Below, in pieces: positions 31,906 through 39,107 of a stretch of 64,000 bases of DNA. The stretch is from Streptomyces flaveolus (GTDB lineage Bacteria > Actinomycetota > Actinomycetes > Streptomycetales > Streptomycetaceae): positions 682,001 through 746,000 of the forward strand of contig NZ_BMRV01000001.1 of NCBI RefSeq assembly GCF_014648815.1, in the 5' to 3' direction. Position 1 is the first letter of the stretch. Each line of letters begins with the position of its first letter. A model generated the notes under the pieces. That model was given only the letters and a program-made list of their open reading frames with translations, ran no database searches and was not told the origin of the DNA. The translations under genes were made by a program, and so were the position numbers.

Positions 31906-32373
31906 ATGAAGCTGGACTCCATGTACCAGGAAGTCATCCTGGACCACTACAAGCACCCGCACGGGCGTGGTCTGAGGGATGGCGACGCCGAGGTGCACCA
32001 CGTGAACCCGACGTGCGGTGACGAGATCACGCTGCGCGTGAAGTACGACGGCACGACGATCAGCGACGTCTCGTACGAGGGGCAGGGCTGCTCGATCAGC
32101 CAGGCCTCCGCCTCCGTACTGAACGACCTGCTGGTCGGCAAGGAACTCGCCCAGGCGCAGAAGATCCAGGAGACCTTCCTGGAGCTGATGCAGTCCAAGG
32201 GGAAGATCGAGCCCGACGACGCCATGGAGGACGTCCTGGAGGACGCGGTCGCGTTCGCCGGGGTGTCGAAGTACCCGGCCCGGGTGAAGTGCGCCCTGCT
32301 GAGCTGGATGGCCTGGAAGGACGCGACGGCCCAGGCGCTGGACGCCGACGCCGAGAAGGAGACGACGGCATGA
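31906..32373 (+). CDS. sufU: SufU sulfur relay protein
   Basis: A 155-residue zinc-type SufU. It has C37-x-D39, C62 and C129 as the expected ligand set (NPTCGDE, GQGCSISQAS, RVKCALLSW). In Gram-positives it accepts sulfur from SufS. It starts 17 nt after sufS and overlaps the next gene by 4 nt. Confidence 0.96.
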   Translation: MKLDSMYQEVILDHYKHPHGRGLRDGDAEVHHVNPTCGDEITLRVKYDGTTISDVSYEGQGCSISQASASVLNDLLVGKELAQAQKIQETFLELMQSKGKIEPDDAMEDVLEDAVAFAGVSKYPARVKCALLSWMAWKDATAQALDADAEKETTA

Positions 32374-32702
32374 GCGAGACCGTGGAGATGAAGCCGGCCT
32401 CGGAGGAGGAGCTCCGCGAGGCCCTGATGGACGTCGTCGACCCCGAGCTGGGCATCGACGTCGTCAACCTGGGCCTGATTTACGGCATCCACGTCGACGA
32501 CGCGAACATCGCGACCGTCGACATGACCCTGACGTCGGCGGCCTGTCCGCTGACGGACGTGATCGAGGACCAGGCCAAGTCCGCCACGGACGGCCTCGTC
32601 AACGAGCTGCGCATCAACTGGGTCTGGATGCCGCCGTGGGGCCCGGACAAGATCACGGACGACGGCCGCGAGCAGCTGAGGGCGCTCGGGTTCAACGTCT
32701 GA
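32370..32702 (+). CDS. SufT-like metal-sulfur cluster assembly factor (MIP18/DUF59)
   Basis: A 110-residue DUF59 protein, last of the suf operon: DPELGIDVVNLGLIY and MTLTSAACPLTDVI with C59 as the conserved cysteine. Homologues help load Fe-S clusters on targets. A perfect-looking terminator follows 14 nt after the stop. Confidence 0.93.
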   Translation: MSETVEMKPASEEELREALMDVVDPELGIDVVNLGLIYGIHVDDANIATVDMTLTSAACPLTDVIEDQAKSATDGLVNELRINWVWMPPWGPDKITDDGREQLRALGFNV

Positions 32703-32716
32703 GACACCCTGCTCGC

Positions 32717-32751
32717 GAGAACGGCGGTACCCCTCGGGTGCCGCCGTTCTC
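32717..32751 (+). terminator. Terminator of the suf operon
   Basis: A 16-bp stem GAGAACGGCGGTACCC / GGGTGCCGCCGTTCTC (one G-T wobble) with a 3-nt loop. Confidence 0.85.
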
Positions 32752-32773
32752 CCGTCTGCGACCGACCCCGTTA

Positions 32774-32787
32774 TGTACGCTCGTACA
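32774..32787. promoter_or_regulatory. Operator palindrome TGTACG-CT-CGTACA of the SMR/TetR pair
   Basis: A 6+6 perfect inverted repeat around CT ends one base before the ATG of the SMR pump gene and overlaps TATGTA, a -10-like hexamer. With a TetR-type gene as second cistron, autoregulation through this site is the simplest reading. The pump message would be nearly leaderless. Confidence 0.6.
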
Positions 32788-32788
32788 C

Positions 32789-33109
32789 ATGGGATACCTG
32801 CTCCTGGCCGGAGCCATCGCCGCCGAGGTCGCCGGGACCACCGCCATGAAGTACAGCGAGGGCTTCAGCCGGCCGGTGCCGTCCGTGCTCACCGCCCTCG
32901 GCTACCTGATCTCCTTCGCACTGCTCGCCCAGACCCTGAAGACCCTCTCCGTCGGCACGGCCTACGCCATCTGGTCCGGCGTGGGCACGGCGGCCATCGC
33001 CACGATCGGGATGGCCTTCATGGGAGAGGGGATGACCCTCACCAAGGCGGCGGGCATCGCGCTGATCATCGTCGGCGTGGTGGTGCTGAACCTGGGCGGG
33101 GCGCACTGA
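32789..33109 (+). CDS. SMR-family multidrug efflux protein
   Basis: A 106-residue, four-helix SMR transporter. The essential membrane glutamate is E13 (AAEVAGTTAMKYSEGF), and WSGVGTAAIATIGM is the third-helix motif of QacE/EmrE/SugE-like pumps. It would export cationic compounds with proton exchange as a dimer. Its stop and the next start share a base (TGATG). Confidence 0.93.
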   Translation: MGYLLLAGAIAAEVAGTTAMKYSEGFSRPVPSVLTALGYLISFALLAQTLKTLSVGTAYAIWSGVGTAAIATIGMAFMGEGMTLTKAAGIALIIVGVVVLNLGGAH

Positions 33110-33645
33110 TGGCGCGGCGCTACGACCCCGAGCGGCGGCAACGGATCATCGACGCGGCGATCCGGGTCGTCGGGGCGAAGGGCATCGCGGGGCTCAGCCA
33201 CCGCACGGTCGCCGCGGAGGCGGACGTGCCGCTCGGCTCCACGACGTACCACTTCGCGACCCTCGACGACCTCCTGGTCGCCGCCCTGCGCCAGGCCAAC
33301 GAGGGCTTCGCCCGGGTCGTCGCCGCGCACCCGGCGCTGTCGGACCCCGCGGCCGACCTGCCGGCCGAACTGGCCCGCGTCCTCGGCGAGTGGCTGGCCG
33401 GTGACCGGACGGGGGTCGAGCTGGAGTACGAGCTGTACCTGGCCGCGCTGCGCCGTCCGGCGTTGCGGCCGGTCGCCGCGGAGTGGGCGGAGGGCGTGGG
33501 CACCCTCCTCGCCGCCCGCACGGACCCGGTCACGGCGCGGGCGCTGGTGGCCGTGCTGGACGGGATCTGCCTCCAGGTCCTGCTGACGGACGCGCCGTAC
33601 GACGAGGAGTACGCGCGGGTGGTGCTGGAGCGGGTGCTGGGGTGA
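33109..33645 (+). CDS. TetR-family regulator of the SMR pump
   Basis: A 178-residue protein. The N-terminal HTH is GIAGLSHRTVAAEADVPLGS-TTYHF, the usual TetR recognition-helix form (residues ~24-47). It is translationally coupled to the pump gene, so the two are one ligand-response unit. The likely operator is the 32774-32787 palindrome. Confidence 0.9.
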   Translation: MARRYDPERRQRIIDAAIRVVGAKGIAGLSHRTVAAEADVPLGSTTYHFATLDDLLVAALRQANEGFARVVAAHPALSDPAADLPAELARVLGEWLAGDRTGVELEYELYLAALRRPALRPVAAEWAEGVGTLLAARTDPVTARALVAVLDGICLQVLLTDAPYDEEYARVVLERVLG

Positions 33646-33847
33646 AGGGGGCGGTGCTCGGGCGGGGCGATTCCGCGCCGTTCCGAGGACGGACACCCCC
33701 CGGCGCGGCTCCGACCCACCCCACCACCCACCGCGCTACGCGCACCCCCAATGAAGCCGCGCAGGCCGCCGCGGGCATCCGCTCGCCACGTGAGATGCCC
33801 CGCCGGCCGGTTCGCACCCGATGCCCCCGGCCGGTTAGGTTGCCCTC

Positions 33848-34837
33848 ATGACCGACACGACTGCTCCTCGCACCACCGGCGCCGTGGCCGCCGGGCTTGC
33901 CACGATCGCCGCCGACGGCACCGTCCTCGACACCTGGTTCCCCGCCCCCGAACTGTCCGCCGAGCCCGGCCCGGCCGGCACCGAGCGGCTCTCCGCCGAG
34001 CAGGCCGCCCAGTTGCTCGGCGGCGGCGCGACCGCGGCGGTCGGTCCGGACGCCCGTCGCGGCGTCGAGGTGGTCGCGGTCCGCACGGTCATCGCCTCGC
34101 TCGACGACAAGCCGATCGACGCCCACGACGTCTACCTGCGCCTGCACCTGCTCTCGCACCGCCTGGTCAAGCCGCACGGCCAGAACCTCGAGGGCATCTT
34201 CGGCCACCTCGCCAACGTCGCCTGGACCTCGCTCGGTCCGGTCGCCGTCGACGACGTCGAGAAGGTCCGCCTCAACGCCCGCGCCGAGGGTCTGCACCTC
34301 CAGGTGACCTCGATCGACAAGTTCCCCCGCATGACGGACTACGTCGCCCCCAAGGGCGTCCGCATCGCCGACGCCGACCGCGTCCGCCTCGGCGCGCACC
34401 TCTCCGAGGGCACCACCGTCATGCACGAGGGCTTCGTCAACTTCAACGCCGGCACGCTCGGCACGTCGATGGTCGAGGGCCGCATCTCCGCGGGCGTCGT
34501 CGTCGGCGACGGCTCGGACATCGGCGGCGGCGCCTCCACCATGGGCACGCTCTCCGGCGGCGGCAACGTGATCATCTCCATCGGCGAGCGCTGCCTGGTC
34601 GGCGCCGAGGCGGGCGTCGGCATCGCGCTCGGCGACGAGTGCGTGGTGGAGGCCGGCCTGTACGTCACCGCGGGCACCCGCGTCACCATGCCCGACGGCC
34701 AGATCGTCAAGGCCCGCGAACTCTCCGGCGCCTCCCACATCCTCTTCCGCCGCAACTCGGTCACGGGCGCGGTCGAGGCACGCCCGAACAACGCGGTGTG
34801 GGGCGGCCTGAACGACGTCCTGCACAGCCACAACTGA
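33848..34837 (+). CDS. dapD: Tetrahydrodipicolinate N-succinyltransferase
   Basis: A 329-residue lysine/diaminopimelate pathway enzyme of the actinobacterial DapD type. The C-terminal left-handed beta-helix is visible in hexapeptide repeats ([22 protein letters not shown] onward), with [26 protein letters not shown] and the [18 protein letters not shown] segment. ATG 33848 lies 7 nt after TAGGTT (33836-33841), so a leaderless message is likely. Its last 14 bases are repeated at 36944-36957, marking it as the integration target of a small island. Confidence 0.96.
   Translation: MTDTTAPRTTGAVAAGLATIAADGTVLDTWFPAPELSAEPGPAGTERLSAEQAAQLLGGGATAAVGPDARRGVEVVAVRTVIASLDDKPIDAHDVYLRLHLLSHRLVKPHGQNLEGIFGHLANVAWTSLGPVAVDDVEKVRLNARAEGLHLQVTSIDKFPRMTDYVAPKGVRIADADRVRLGAHLSEGTTVMHEGFVNFNAGTLGTSMVEGRISAGVVVGDGSDIGGGASTMGTLSGGGNVIISIGERCLVGAEAGVGIALGDECVVEAGLYVTAGTRVTMPDGQIVKARELSGASHILFRRNSVTGAVEARPNNAVWGGLNDVLHSHN
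34824..34837 (+). repeat. Left direct repeat (attL-like) at the dapD stop
   Basis: ACAGCCACAACTGA, the final codons and stop of dapD, recurs exactly at 36944-36957 beside an integrase remnant. Confidence 0.65.
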
Positions 34838-34842
34838 TCACG

Positions 34843-34865
34843 GGCGGCCGTGACTTACGGCCGCC
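34843..34865 (+). terminator. Terminator of dapD
   Basis: A 9-bp stem GGCGGCCGT / ACGGCCGCC, loop GACTT, followed by TTAT, 6 nt after the dapD stop. Confidence 0.75.
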
Positions 34866-34927
34866 TTATCGATCAACGCCCTGACCTGCTGCTGAGTTGT
34901 CGGCAGTTGTCGACGTTGGTCGGCATT

Positions 34928-34969
34928 GAGCGCCCTTCTACGGCCCCAGGACGGCCCGGGAGGGCGCTC
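34928..34969. terminator. Hairpin inside the left end of the island
   Basis: A 9-bp stem GAGCGCCCT / AGGGCGCTC with a 24-nt internal region. It resembles the hairpin at 36979-37022 just outside the right repeat, as if the dapD downstream region were present twice. It also lies downstream of the AlbA_2 gene on the minus strand. Confidence 0.55.
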
Positions 34970-34995
34970 GTACGTAGGAACCTTGCCGCAAGCCG

Positions 34996-36126
34996 TCACC
35001 CACTTTTGTAGTTCAAGAAAGCTCGTCCGGACGCTAGTAGTGAGTGCACCCATTCGGGGGTCGTGAATTCCTTCTCCGCGTTGCGGCGAACTGGGATCGA
35101 GAAGGATGAGGTTCGGATTCGCGAAGTATTATCGCCAATCGTTCCACCCTTAACAATGAAGGGCATTTTGGCCTCTTGCTGTTCTGGCACTTGCACGACT
35201 AGAAGGTCGCCTCCCTCGACGCTAACTACGTCGAACGAGATCCCTTCAATGGCAGGAATTACTCTTTCTGATACAGCCTGTTGGTACGTTTGAACATTGA
35301 TTGATCCGTTTCTGCAGGGGGTGATTGCGCTGATGACGTCCCGCCCCTGTGAGTCTTTATTGGTTGTGATGCCAACCACGATTATTCCTCCTCCCGCGTT
35401 TGCGAATGATGCGACGTCGCAGGCAAACTCGTGCTTCTGAGATTTATCTGAGATTCCGTAGCTCTGTTTGACCTCAAGCCAGTCATTTTCGATCCGTCCG
35501 ATTAGGCAGGAGGCCTGCCCGGCAATCGTCAACGCAAGCACGCCCTGGGGGGTGGATGGATCCATATTCTTGTATCGGAGCAGGGATTCGAAGCACCGTG
35601 CGACTTCAACGCAGTGTCCTACGGTGCGGCCAAGATCCGGGATCACCTGAAAGCTCCAGGCCGGTGCCTCCGCAAGCCCAGCGCAGAACCTCACATCGGT
35701 GATTTCTCCGAGCGAATGTCGGATGTAACCTCCGACCCGCTCCATCACCTCTTCCTCCTTCTCTGTGTACGGAAAATCGGCCGAGAGGGAGGCTTGCAGG
35801 ACGTCTTGTTCAAGGTAAACGAGCAGTCCGCCTATTCGGGTTTCTGTATAGTGGCCGCCGCTTTGGCGTCGCGCAATCTCCCAATCGCTCAGCAAGTTGA
35901 TGTCAACGGGGTCAAATTCTATAAATAGCTCGACTGTTATTGGTTTGTTTTTTCTTTTGGATACATGTTTCTCGATTTTTTGTAAACGATCTCGCAAGTG
36001 GTTAAGAGATGTGTCGCGCAATTCCTCGTGATTGACGTGGAGTGAGTTGTACTTGTCCAGCTGCACTTGTGTCCCGTTGGGCAAGGTGAGGCATTCATTT
36101 TCTGGTGAACGGGGTCGTTCCTTCAT
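34996..36126 (-). CDS. AlbA_2 (Schlafen-type) domain protein of the island
   Basis: A 376-residue protein starting at ATG 36126 with an AGGAGATC ribosome site 4 nt upstream. The C-terminal half contains NDWLEVKQSYGIS...HEFACDVASFANAGGGIIVVGI, the core of the AlbA_2/divergent AAA-4 domain found in predicted nucleic-acid-binding regulators and some phage-defence proteins. The N-terminal ~170 residues (including PITVELFIEFDPVDINLLSDWE) are not recognised. Base composition is visibly lower in GC than everything around it, supporting recent transfer. The function is unknown; a DNA/RNA-binding or defence role is inferred. Confidence 0.8.
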   Translation of the reverse strand: MKERPRSPENECLTLPNGTQVQLDKYNSLHVNHEELRDTSLNHLRDRLQKIEKHVSKRKNKPITVELFIEFDPVDINLLSDWEIARRQSGGHYTETRIGGLLVYLEQDVLQASLSADFPYTEKEEEVMERVGGYIRHSLGEITDVRFCAGLAEAPAWSFQVIPDLGRTVGHCVEVARCFESLLRYKNMDPSTPQGVLALTIAGQASCLIGRIENDWLEVKQSYGISDKSQKHEFACDVASFANAGGGIIVVGITTNKDSQGRDVISAITPCRNGSINVQTYQQAVSERVIPAIEGISFDVVSVEGGDLLVVQVPEQQEAKMPFIVKGGTIGDNTSRIRTSSFSIPVRRNAEKEFTTPEWVHSLLASGRAFLNYKSG

Positions 36127-36652
36127 GGCGGATCTCCTTTCGGCATTCCAAGGATGCCAGGTTCTCTGTGGCTGCGAGGGGTGTTTCGTGTTTCGTGCAC
36201 GCCAGGTCGGCGGAGCGGATTTGGGCTGGAGCTGCTTTGGGGCGAGTGATCTTGGCCCCGTAAGCTGATGGCGAGTCGGGCAGTCTGTGGACCTGCCCGT
36301 TAAAGCACGACGTTGGGGCCAAGATCTTAGAGGCTCGCCCCAAAGTGGCTGCCTAAAGCCGTGGAGCCGACCGCCCCAGCCACAGAGGGGTTCTCCCCAC
36401 TTCATGCCCGCAGCCGCCGGGCGCGGCCAGCCGGGGCGAAGACAGGAGGCGGGCCGCGCCGTAGAGGCGGCGCGCGCCCGCGCCGTGCGCGGGCCTTGAT
36501 GAAGTAGGGAAAGTTGTACCGCATCTATGATCGGCATCGCTCGATCGTGGCCCTGTCGGCTCACCGGACGTCTCGGATACCGTTCCAGGGATGCCTTCTG
36601 CGCGGGACACGCCTCAGGGAGCGTCTGCACTCGCGAGTCCCTACTTCCTCAG
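36127..36652. other. Non-coding part of the island (526 bp)
   Basis: No convincing gene. It contains the ribosome site of the AlbA_2 gene, the compound inverted repeat at 36230-36350, and a GC-rich stretch (36380-36500) with several short inverted repeats. Open frames here have no family features. Confidence 0.5.
36230..36350. repeat. 121-nt compound inverted repeat / structured RNA candidate
   Basis: Outer arms CTTTGGGGCGAG (36235-36246) and CTCGCCCCAAAG (36334-36345) pair perfectly and extend five more positions if G-U pairs count. Inner arms GATCTTGGCCCC (36248-36259) and GGGGCCAAGATC (36315-36326) are also perfect. The centre adds a 7-bp hairpin CGGGCAG/CTGCCCG (36277-36283/36293-36299). 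It lies ~110 nt upstream of the AlbA_2 start, so it could be that gene's 5' leader, a miniature mobile repeat, or a recombination site. Confidence 0.6.
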
Positions 36653-36918
36653 CTCGGGACTGCCGCCGGCGTTCCTCTCGGACGTGAGAACGGCTGCACG
36701 CTCTCCGGCACTTCTACGCCTCGGTGCTCCTGGACGCGGGGGAGAGCATCAAGGCCCTGAGCGAGTACCTGGGTCACCACGATCCGAGCTTCACCCTGCG
36801 CACGTACACGCACCTGATGCCGAACAGCGAGGCACGCACCCGGGCCGCCGTGGATCGCGTCTTCCGGGACCCGGAGAGTACCGAGGACGGCCCCGAAACG
36901 GCCCCAGGGGCAGGCTGA
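36653..36918 (+). pseudogene. Tyrosine recombinase (integrase) remnant, frameshifted
   Basis: The C-terminal catalytic region of a phage/AICE-type integrase. LGTAAGVPLGRENG is read in one frame to 36694. From 36697 the next frame continues HALRHFYASVLLDAGES, then EYLGHHDPSFTLRTYTHLMP to a stop at 36918. H-x-L-R-H, GHH and the catalytic tyrosine of RTYTHL are recognisable. The two parts are joined by an apparent one-base loss in GGC(A)TGCAC; an in-frame stop at 36685-36687 blocks the second frame. Everything upstream is missing. Confidence 0.75.
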
Positions 36919-36943
36919 CCTCCTGACCTGCATCGCGATCAGA

Positions 36944-36957
36944 ACAGCCACAACTGA
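36944..36957 (+). repeat. Right direct repeat (attR-like)
   Basis: An exact copy of the 14-bp dapD end ACAGCCACAACTGA, 26 nt after the integrase remnant. Confidence 0.65.
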
Positions 36958-36978
36958 CCGGCCCCGCCCGGCGGGTGC

Positions 36979-37022
36979 AGCGCCCTTCCGACGGCCCCGG
37001 CGGCCCTCGTCGGGAGGGCGCT
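36979..37022. terminator. Hairpin outside the island's right repeat
   Basis: A 15-bp stem AGCGCCCTTCCGACG / CGTCGGGAGGGCGCT (one T-G pair) with a 14-nt loop. It probably was the downstream dapD terminator before the insertion, and now also ends the minus-strand gene 37043-37627. Confidence 0.7.
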
Positions 37023-37042
37023 CGTGGGTTCTCGGCGAGGAT

Positions 37043-37627
37043 TCACGTGTTGGCGGCGCCGTAGTGCAGGGCGTCGCCCTGTGGCAGCAGGTACCCGATG
37101 TCCCGCGTCCGCGGCAACCTTCCCGCCAGCGTCGATGCGTCGGTGCAACCGGAGACCTCGAAGCCGATGACCCCCAGGCCGAAGGGGGCGCTCCGGTAGG
37201 TCTCGGTCCCGATGGCGGCCAGCCAGTCGTCCATCACGTCGGACCTGAAGAACGGCCGACCGTCCCCGTAGGCAAGACCCGCGTGATCCAGCGCACCCAG
37301 GGGGACGTAGAAGTCCAGCCAGTCGCCGCTCTCGTCGCCGCCGCGGATCGCCACGCACCCGCACACGACCAGTTGGCCCGTCGGGAGCCGGACCTGTCCG
37401 TGAAGGTGGCCGAACTCGGTCAGGGAGCCGACCGTGCACGGCACGGGATCCTGCTCCTCGGGTTCACGGTCCCGGTGCCCGAAGCAGCCCTGGACGTCCG
37501 CGGCGGACCACAGGGCGCTCAGGACGGGCTGAAGCCGGGCGTCCTCGCTCGAGCCCACCTCCATGGCCAACTCGTAGTAGCCACCGGACCAGTTCGTCCG
37601 GTCCCGGAACGCAGCGGGGCTCGTCAT
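37043..37627 (-). CDS. Hypothetical protein, 194 residues
   Basis: It starts MTSPAAFRDRTNWSGGYYELAMEVG at ATG 37627. The sequence alternates short beta strands and loops (HGQVRLPTGQLVVCGCVAIRGGDESGDWLDFYVPLGAL), suggesting a soluble beta-rich fold. No known motif was recognised. It is isolated, between the island edge and a small secreted protein gene. Confidence 0.65.
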   Translation of the reverse strand: MTSPAAFRDRTNWSGGYYELAMEVGSSEDARLQPVLSALWSAADVQGCFGHRDREPEEQDPVPCTVGSLTEFGHLHGQVRLPTGQLVVCGCVAIRGGDESGDWLDFYVPLGALDHAGLAYGDGRPFFRSDVMDDWLAAIGTETYRSAPFGLGVIGFEVSGCTDASTLAGRLPRTRDIGYLLPQGDALHYGAANT

Positions 37628-37809
37628 GACGTGATCATGCGGCAGATGTCGGTCCCGGGCCACCGTCGGGATCGTGTCGGCCCTTCGGCAACGGCGTAGG
37701 GCACTTCCCCGTACGGATGACTCCGCGTGACTTTCCGGTGGGGTCGGCGGATGAACCGGTGGACACAGAGTCCGATCAGACGCCGATCCGACGAAACGAG
37801 GAGCCTGGG

Positions 37810-38040
37810 ATGACGAACGAGCGGGCGAGGGGTGTGGCGCGTTGGCTGGCCGGGGCGGGTGCCGCGGTGCTGGTGTGCTGGGTGCCGGCGGGGGCCGCGC
37901 ACGCCGACGAGACGACCACCGGCTCGCACAACGGGCCCCGATTCGGGCTCCTCAACGCCCATGTGGGGCAGATCGACGACCCGATGGAGGACGTGCTGGA
38001 GCACACGCTGCTGTTCGGTGACGGTTACGCCTGGAACTGA
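37810..38040 (+). CDS. Small secreted protein with IDDPMEDVLEH motif
   Basis: A 76-residue protein starting at ATG 37810 with GAGGAG at 37798-37803. It has a clear Sec signal peptide (RGVARWLAGAGAAVLVCWVP, cleavage near AAHA). The mature part is only ~40 residues: RFGLLNAHVGQIDDPMEDVLEH then TLLFGDGYAWN. No enzyme or adhesin motif is seen. Its final 16 bases overlap the 3' end of the convergent dapA-type gene. A developmental or surface role is possible but unproven. Confidence 0.7.
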   Translation: MTNERARGVARWLAGAGAAVLVCWVPAGAAHADETTTGSHNGPRFGLLNAHVGQIDDPMEDVLEHTLLFGDGYAWN

Positions 38041-38960
38041 GCCGCGTCGGAGGCGAGTTCGGCGTACGCCGTCAGCAGCCGGTCGGTCGTCCCGGGGTCC
38101 GCGGGGCGCAGGGGTGCGCGGACCGGGCCCGCGGGCAGGCCCAGCGCGTTCAGGAGGGCCTTGGCGGTGACCGTGCCGGGCAGGTCCGAGGCCATCATCA
38201 GCTCGGTGAGGCGGATCGTCCGCCGCTGGAGCCGGGCCGCCTCCCGGGTGTCGCCCGCGTCGAAGGCGTCCAGGACGGCCCGGAACGGCTCCGGTGCGAC
38301 GTTGGCGACCGTGCTGACACAGCCCGCGGCGCCGATCGCGTACAGGGCGAGGATCTGCTCGTCGCAGCCCGCGTAGTACGCCAGGTCCGTGCGGGAGAGC
38401 ACCTTCTGGGTGCCGAGGAGGTCGTAGGAGCAGTCCTTGACCGCCACGACGCGGGGGTGTCCGGCCAGCCGGACGATCGTGTCGGGCTCGATGCGGGTGC
38501 CGGTGCGGCCCGGGATGTCGTAGAGCATGACCGGCAGCCCGCAGGCGTCCGCGATCTCCCGGAAGTGGGCCTCCAGCGCGTCCTGGGGAGGCCTGCTGTA
38601 GTACGGCGCGACCACCAGCAGGCCGTCCGCGCCGGCCTTCTCCGCGGCCCGCGCCAGCTCCACCGTGTGCCGGGTGTCGGCGGTGCCCACCCCGGCGACC
38701 AGCGCCGCCCGGTCCCCGACGGCCTCCCGCACCGCCGTGACCAGCGCCGCCTTCTCCGCGTCCGTGGTGGTCGGCGACTCGCCCGTCGTGCCGGACAGCA
38801 CCAGACCGTCGCAGCCCCGCGACACCAGCCGGTCCGCGAGCCGCTGCGCACCGTCCAGGTCGAGCGTGCCCGCCTCGGTGAAGGGGGTGACCATGGCGCA
38901 CAGGGCGCGGCCGAAGGGACGGGGAGGGGCGGCGGGTGCGGGGTGGCTCTCAGTCGTCAT
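38025..38960 (-). CDS. dapA: 4-hydroxy-tetrahydrodipicolinate synthase
   Basis: A 311-residue DapA-family aldolase. GTTGESPTTTDAEK, VVAPYYSRPPQ, the tyrosine in LYDIPGRTGTRI and the Schiff-base lysine in VVAVKDCSYD are all present. It condenses pyruvate with aspartate semialdehyde in lysine/DAP synthesis. Proximity to dapD supports a biosynthetic role, though streptomycetes carry several dapA-like genes. The start ATG 38960 has no obvious ribosome site. Confidence 0.88.
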   Translation of the reverse strand: MTTESHPAPAAPPRPFGRALCAMVTPFTEAGTLDLDGAQRLADRLVSRGCDGLVLSGTTGESPTTTDAEKAALVTAVREAVGDRAALVAGVGTADTRHTVELARAAEKAGADGLLVVAPYYSRPPQDALEAHFREIADACGLPVMLYDIPGRTGTRIEPDTIVRLAGHPRVVAVKDCSYDLLGTQKVLSRTDLAYYAGCDEQILALYAIGAAGCVSTVANVAPEPFRAVLDAFDAGDTREAARLQRRTIRLTELMMASDLPGTVTAKALLNALGLPAGPVRAPLRPADPGTTDRLLTAYAELASDAAQFQA

Positions 38961-39107
38961 GGAGGTAGTGTCGGCCGACCGATGGTGTAGCTCTACTTAA
39001 ATTATCTACGGAATATGGGTAAGTGATGCTGACCGGTCGAGCGCGAGGGTAGTGCCCGTCGGGCGGGGGTACCCGGATGCCTCCGAACCGAGAGGAGGCG
39101 GAACACC

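Larger units (their letters stand above)
34838..36943. mobile_element. Small degenerate genomic island inserted at the dapD 3' end
   Basis: The segment between two exact 14-bp direct repeats of the dapD end. It holds an AT-richer AlbA_2-domain gene with codon use unlike its neighbours (many T/A third positions), a 121-nt compound inverted repeat, and the frameshifted C-terminal part of a tyrosine recombinase abutting the right repeat. This is the architecture of a decayed site-specific integrative element. No replication, transfer or excisionase genes remain. Confidence 0.65.

Noticed and set aside
36287..36499. Small gene inside the island's non-coding part
   Set aside because: The predicted 70 residues are Arg/Ala/Gly/Pro-rich with no fold signal, and the frame overlaps the structured inverted repeat.
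34996..36630. A 544-residue version of the AlbA_2 protein starting near 36630
   Set aside because: The upstream extension runs through the inverted repeat and GC-rich non-coding DNA, has biased composition and no ribosome site. ATG 36126 with AGGAGATC is clearly the start.
36653..36918. Intact integrase gene
   Set aside because: Two frames are needed, an in-frame stop occurs at 36685-36687 and the N-terminal two thirds are absent.
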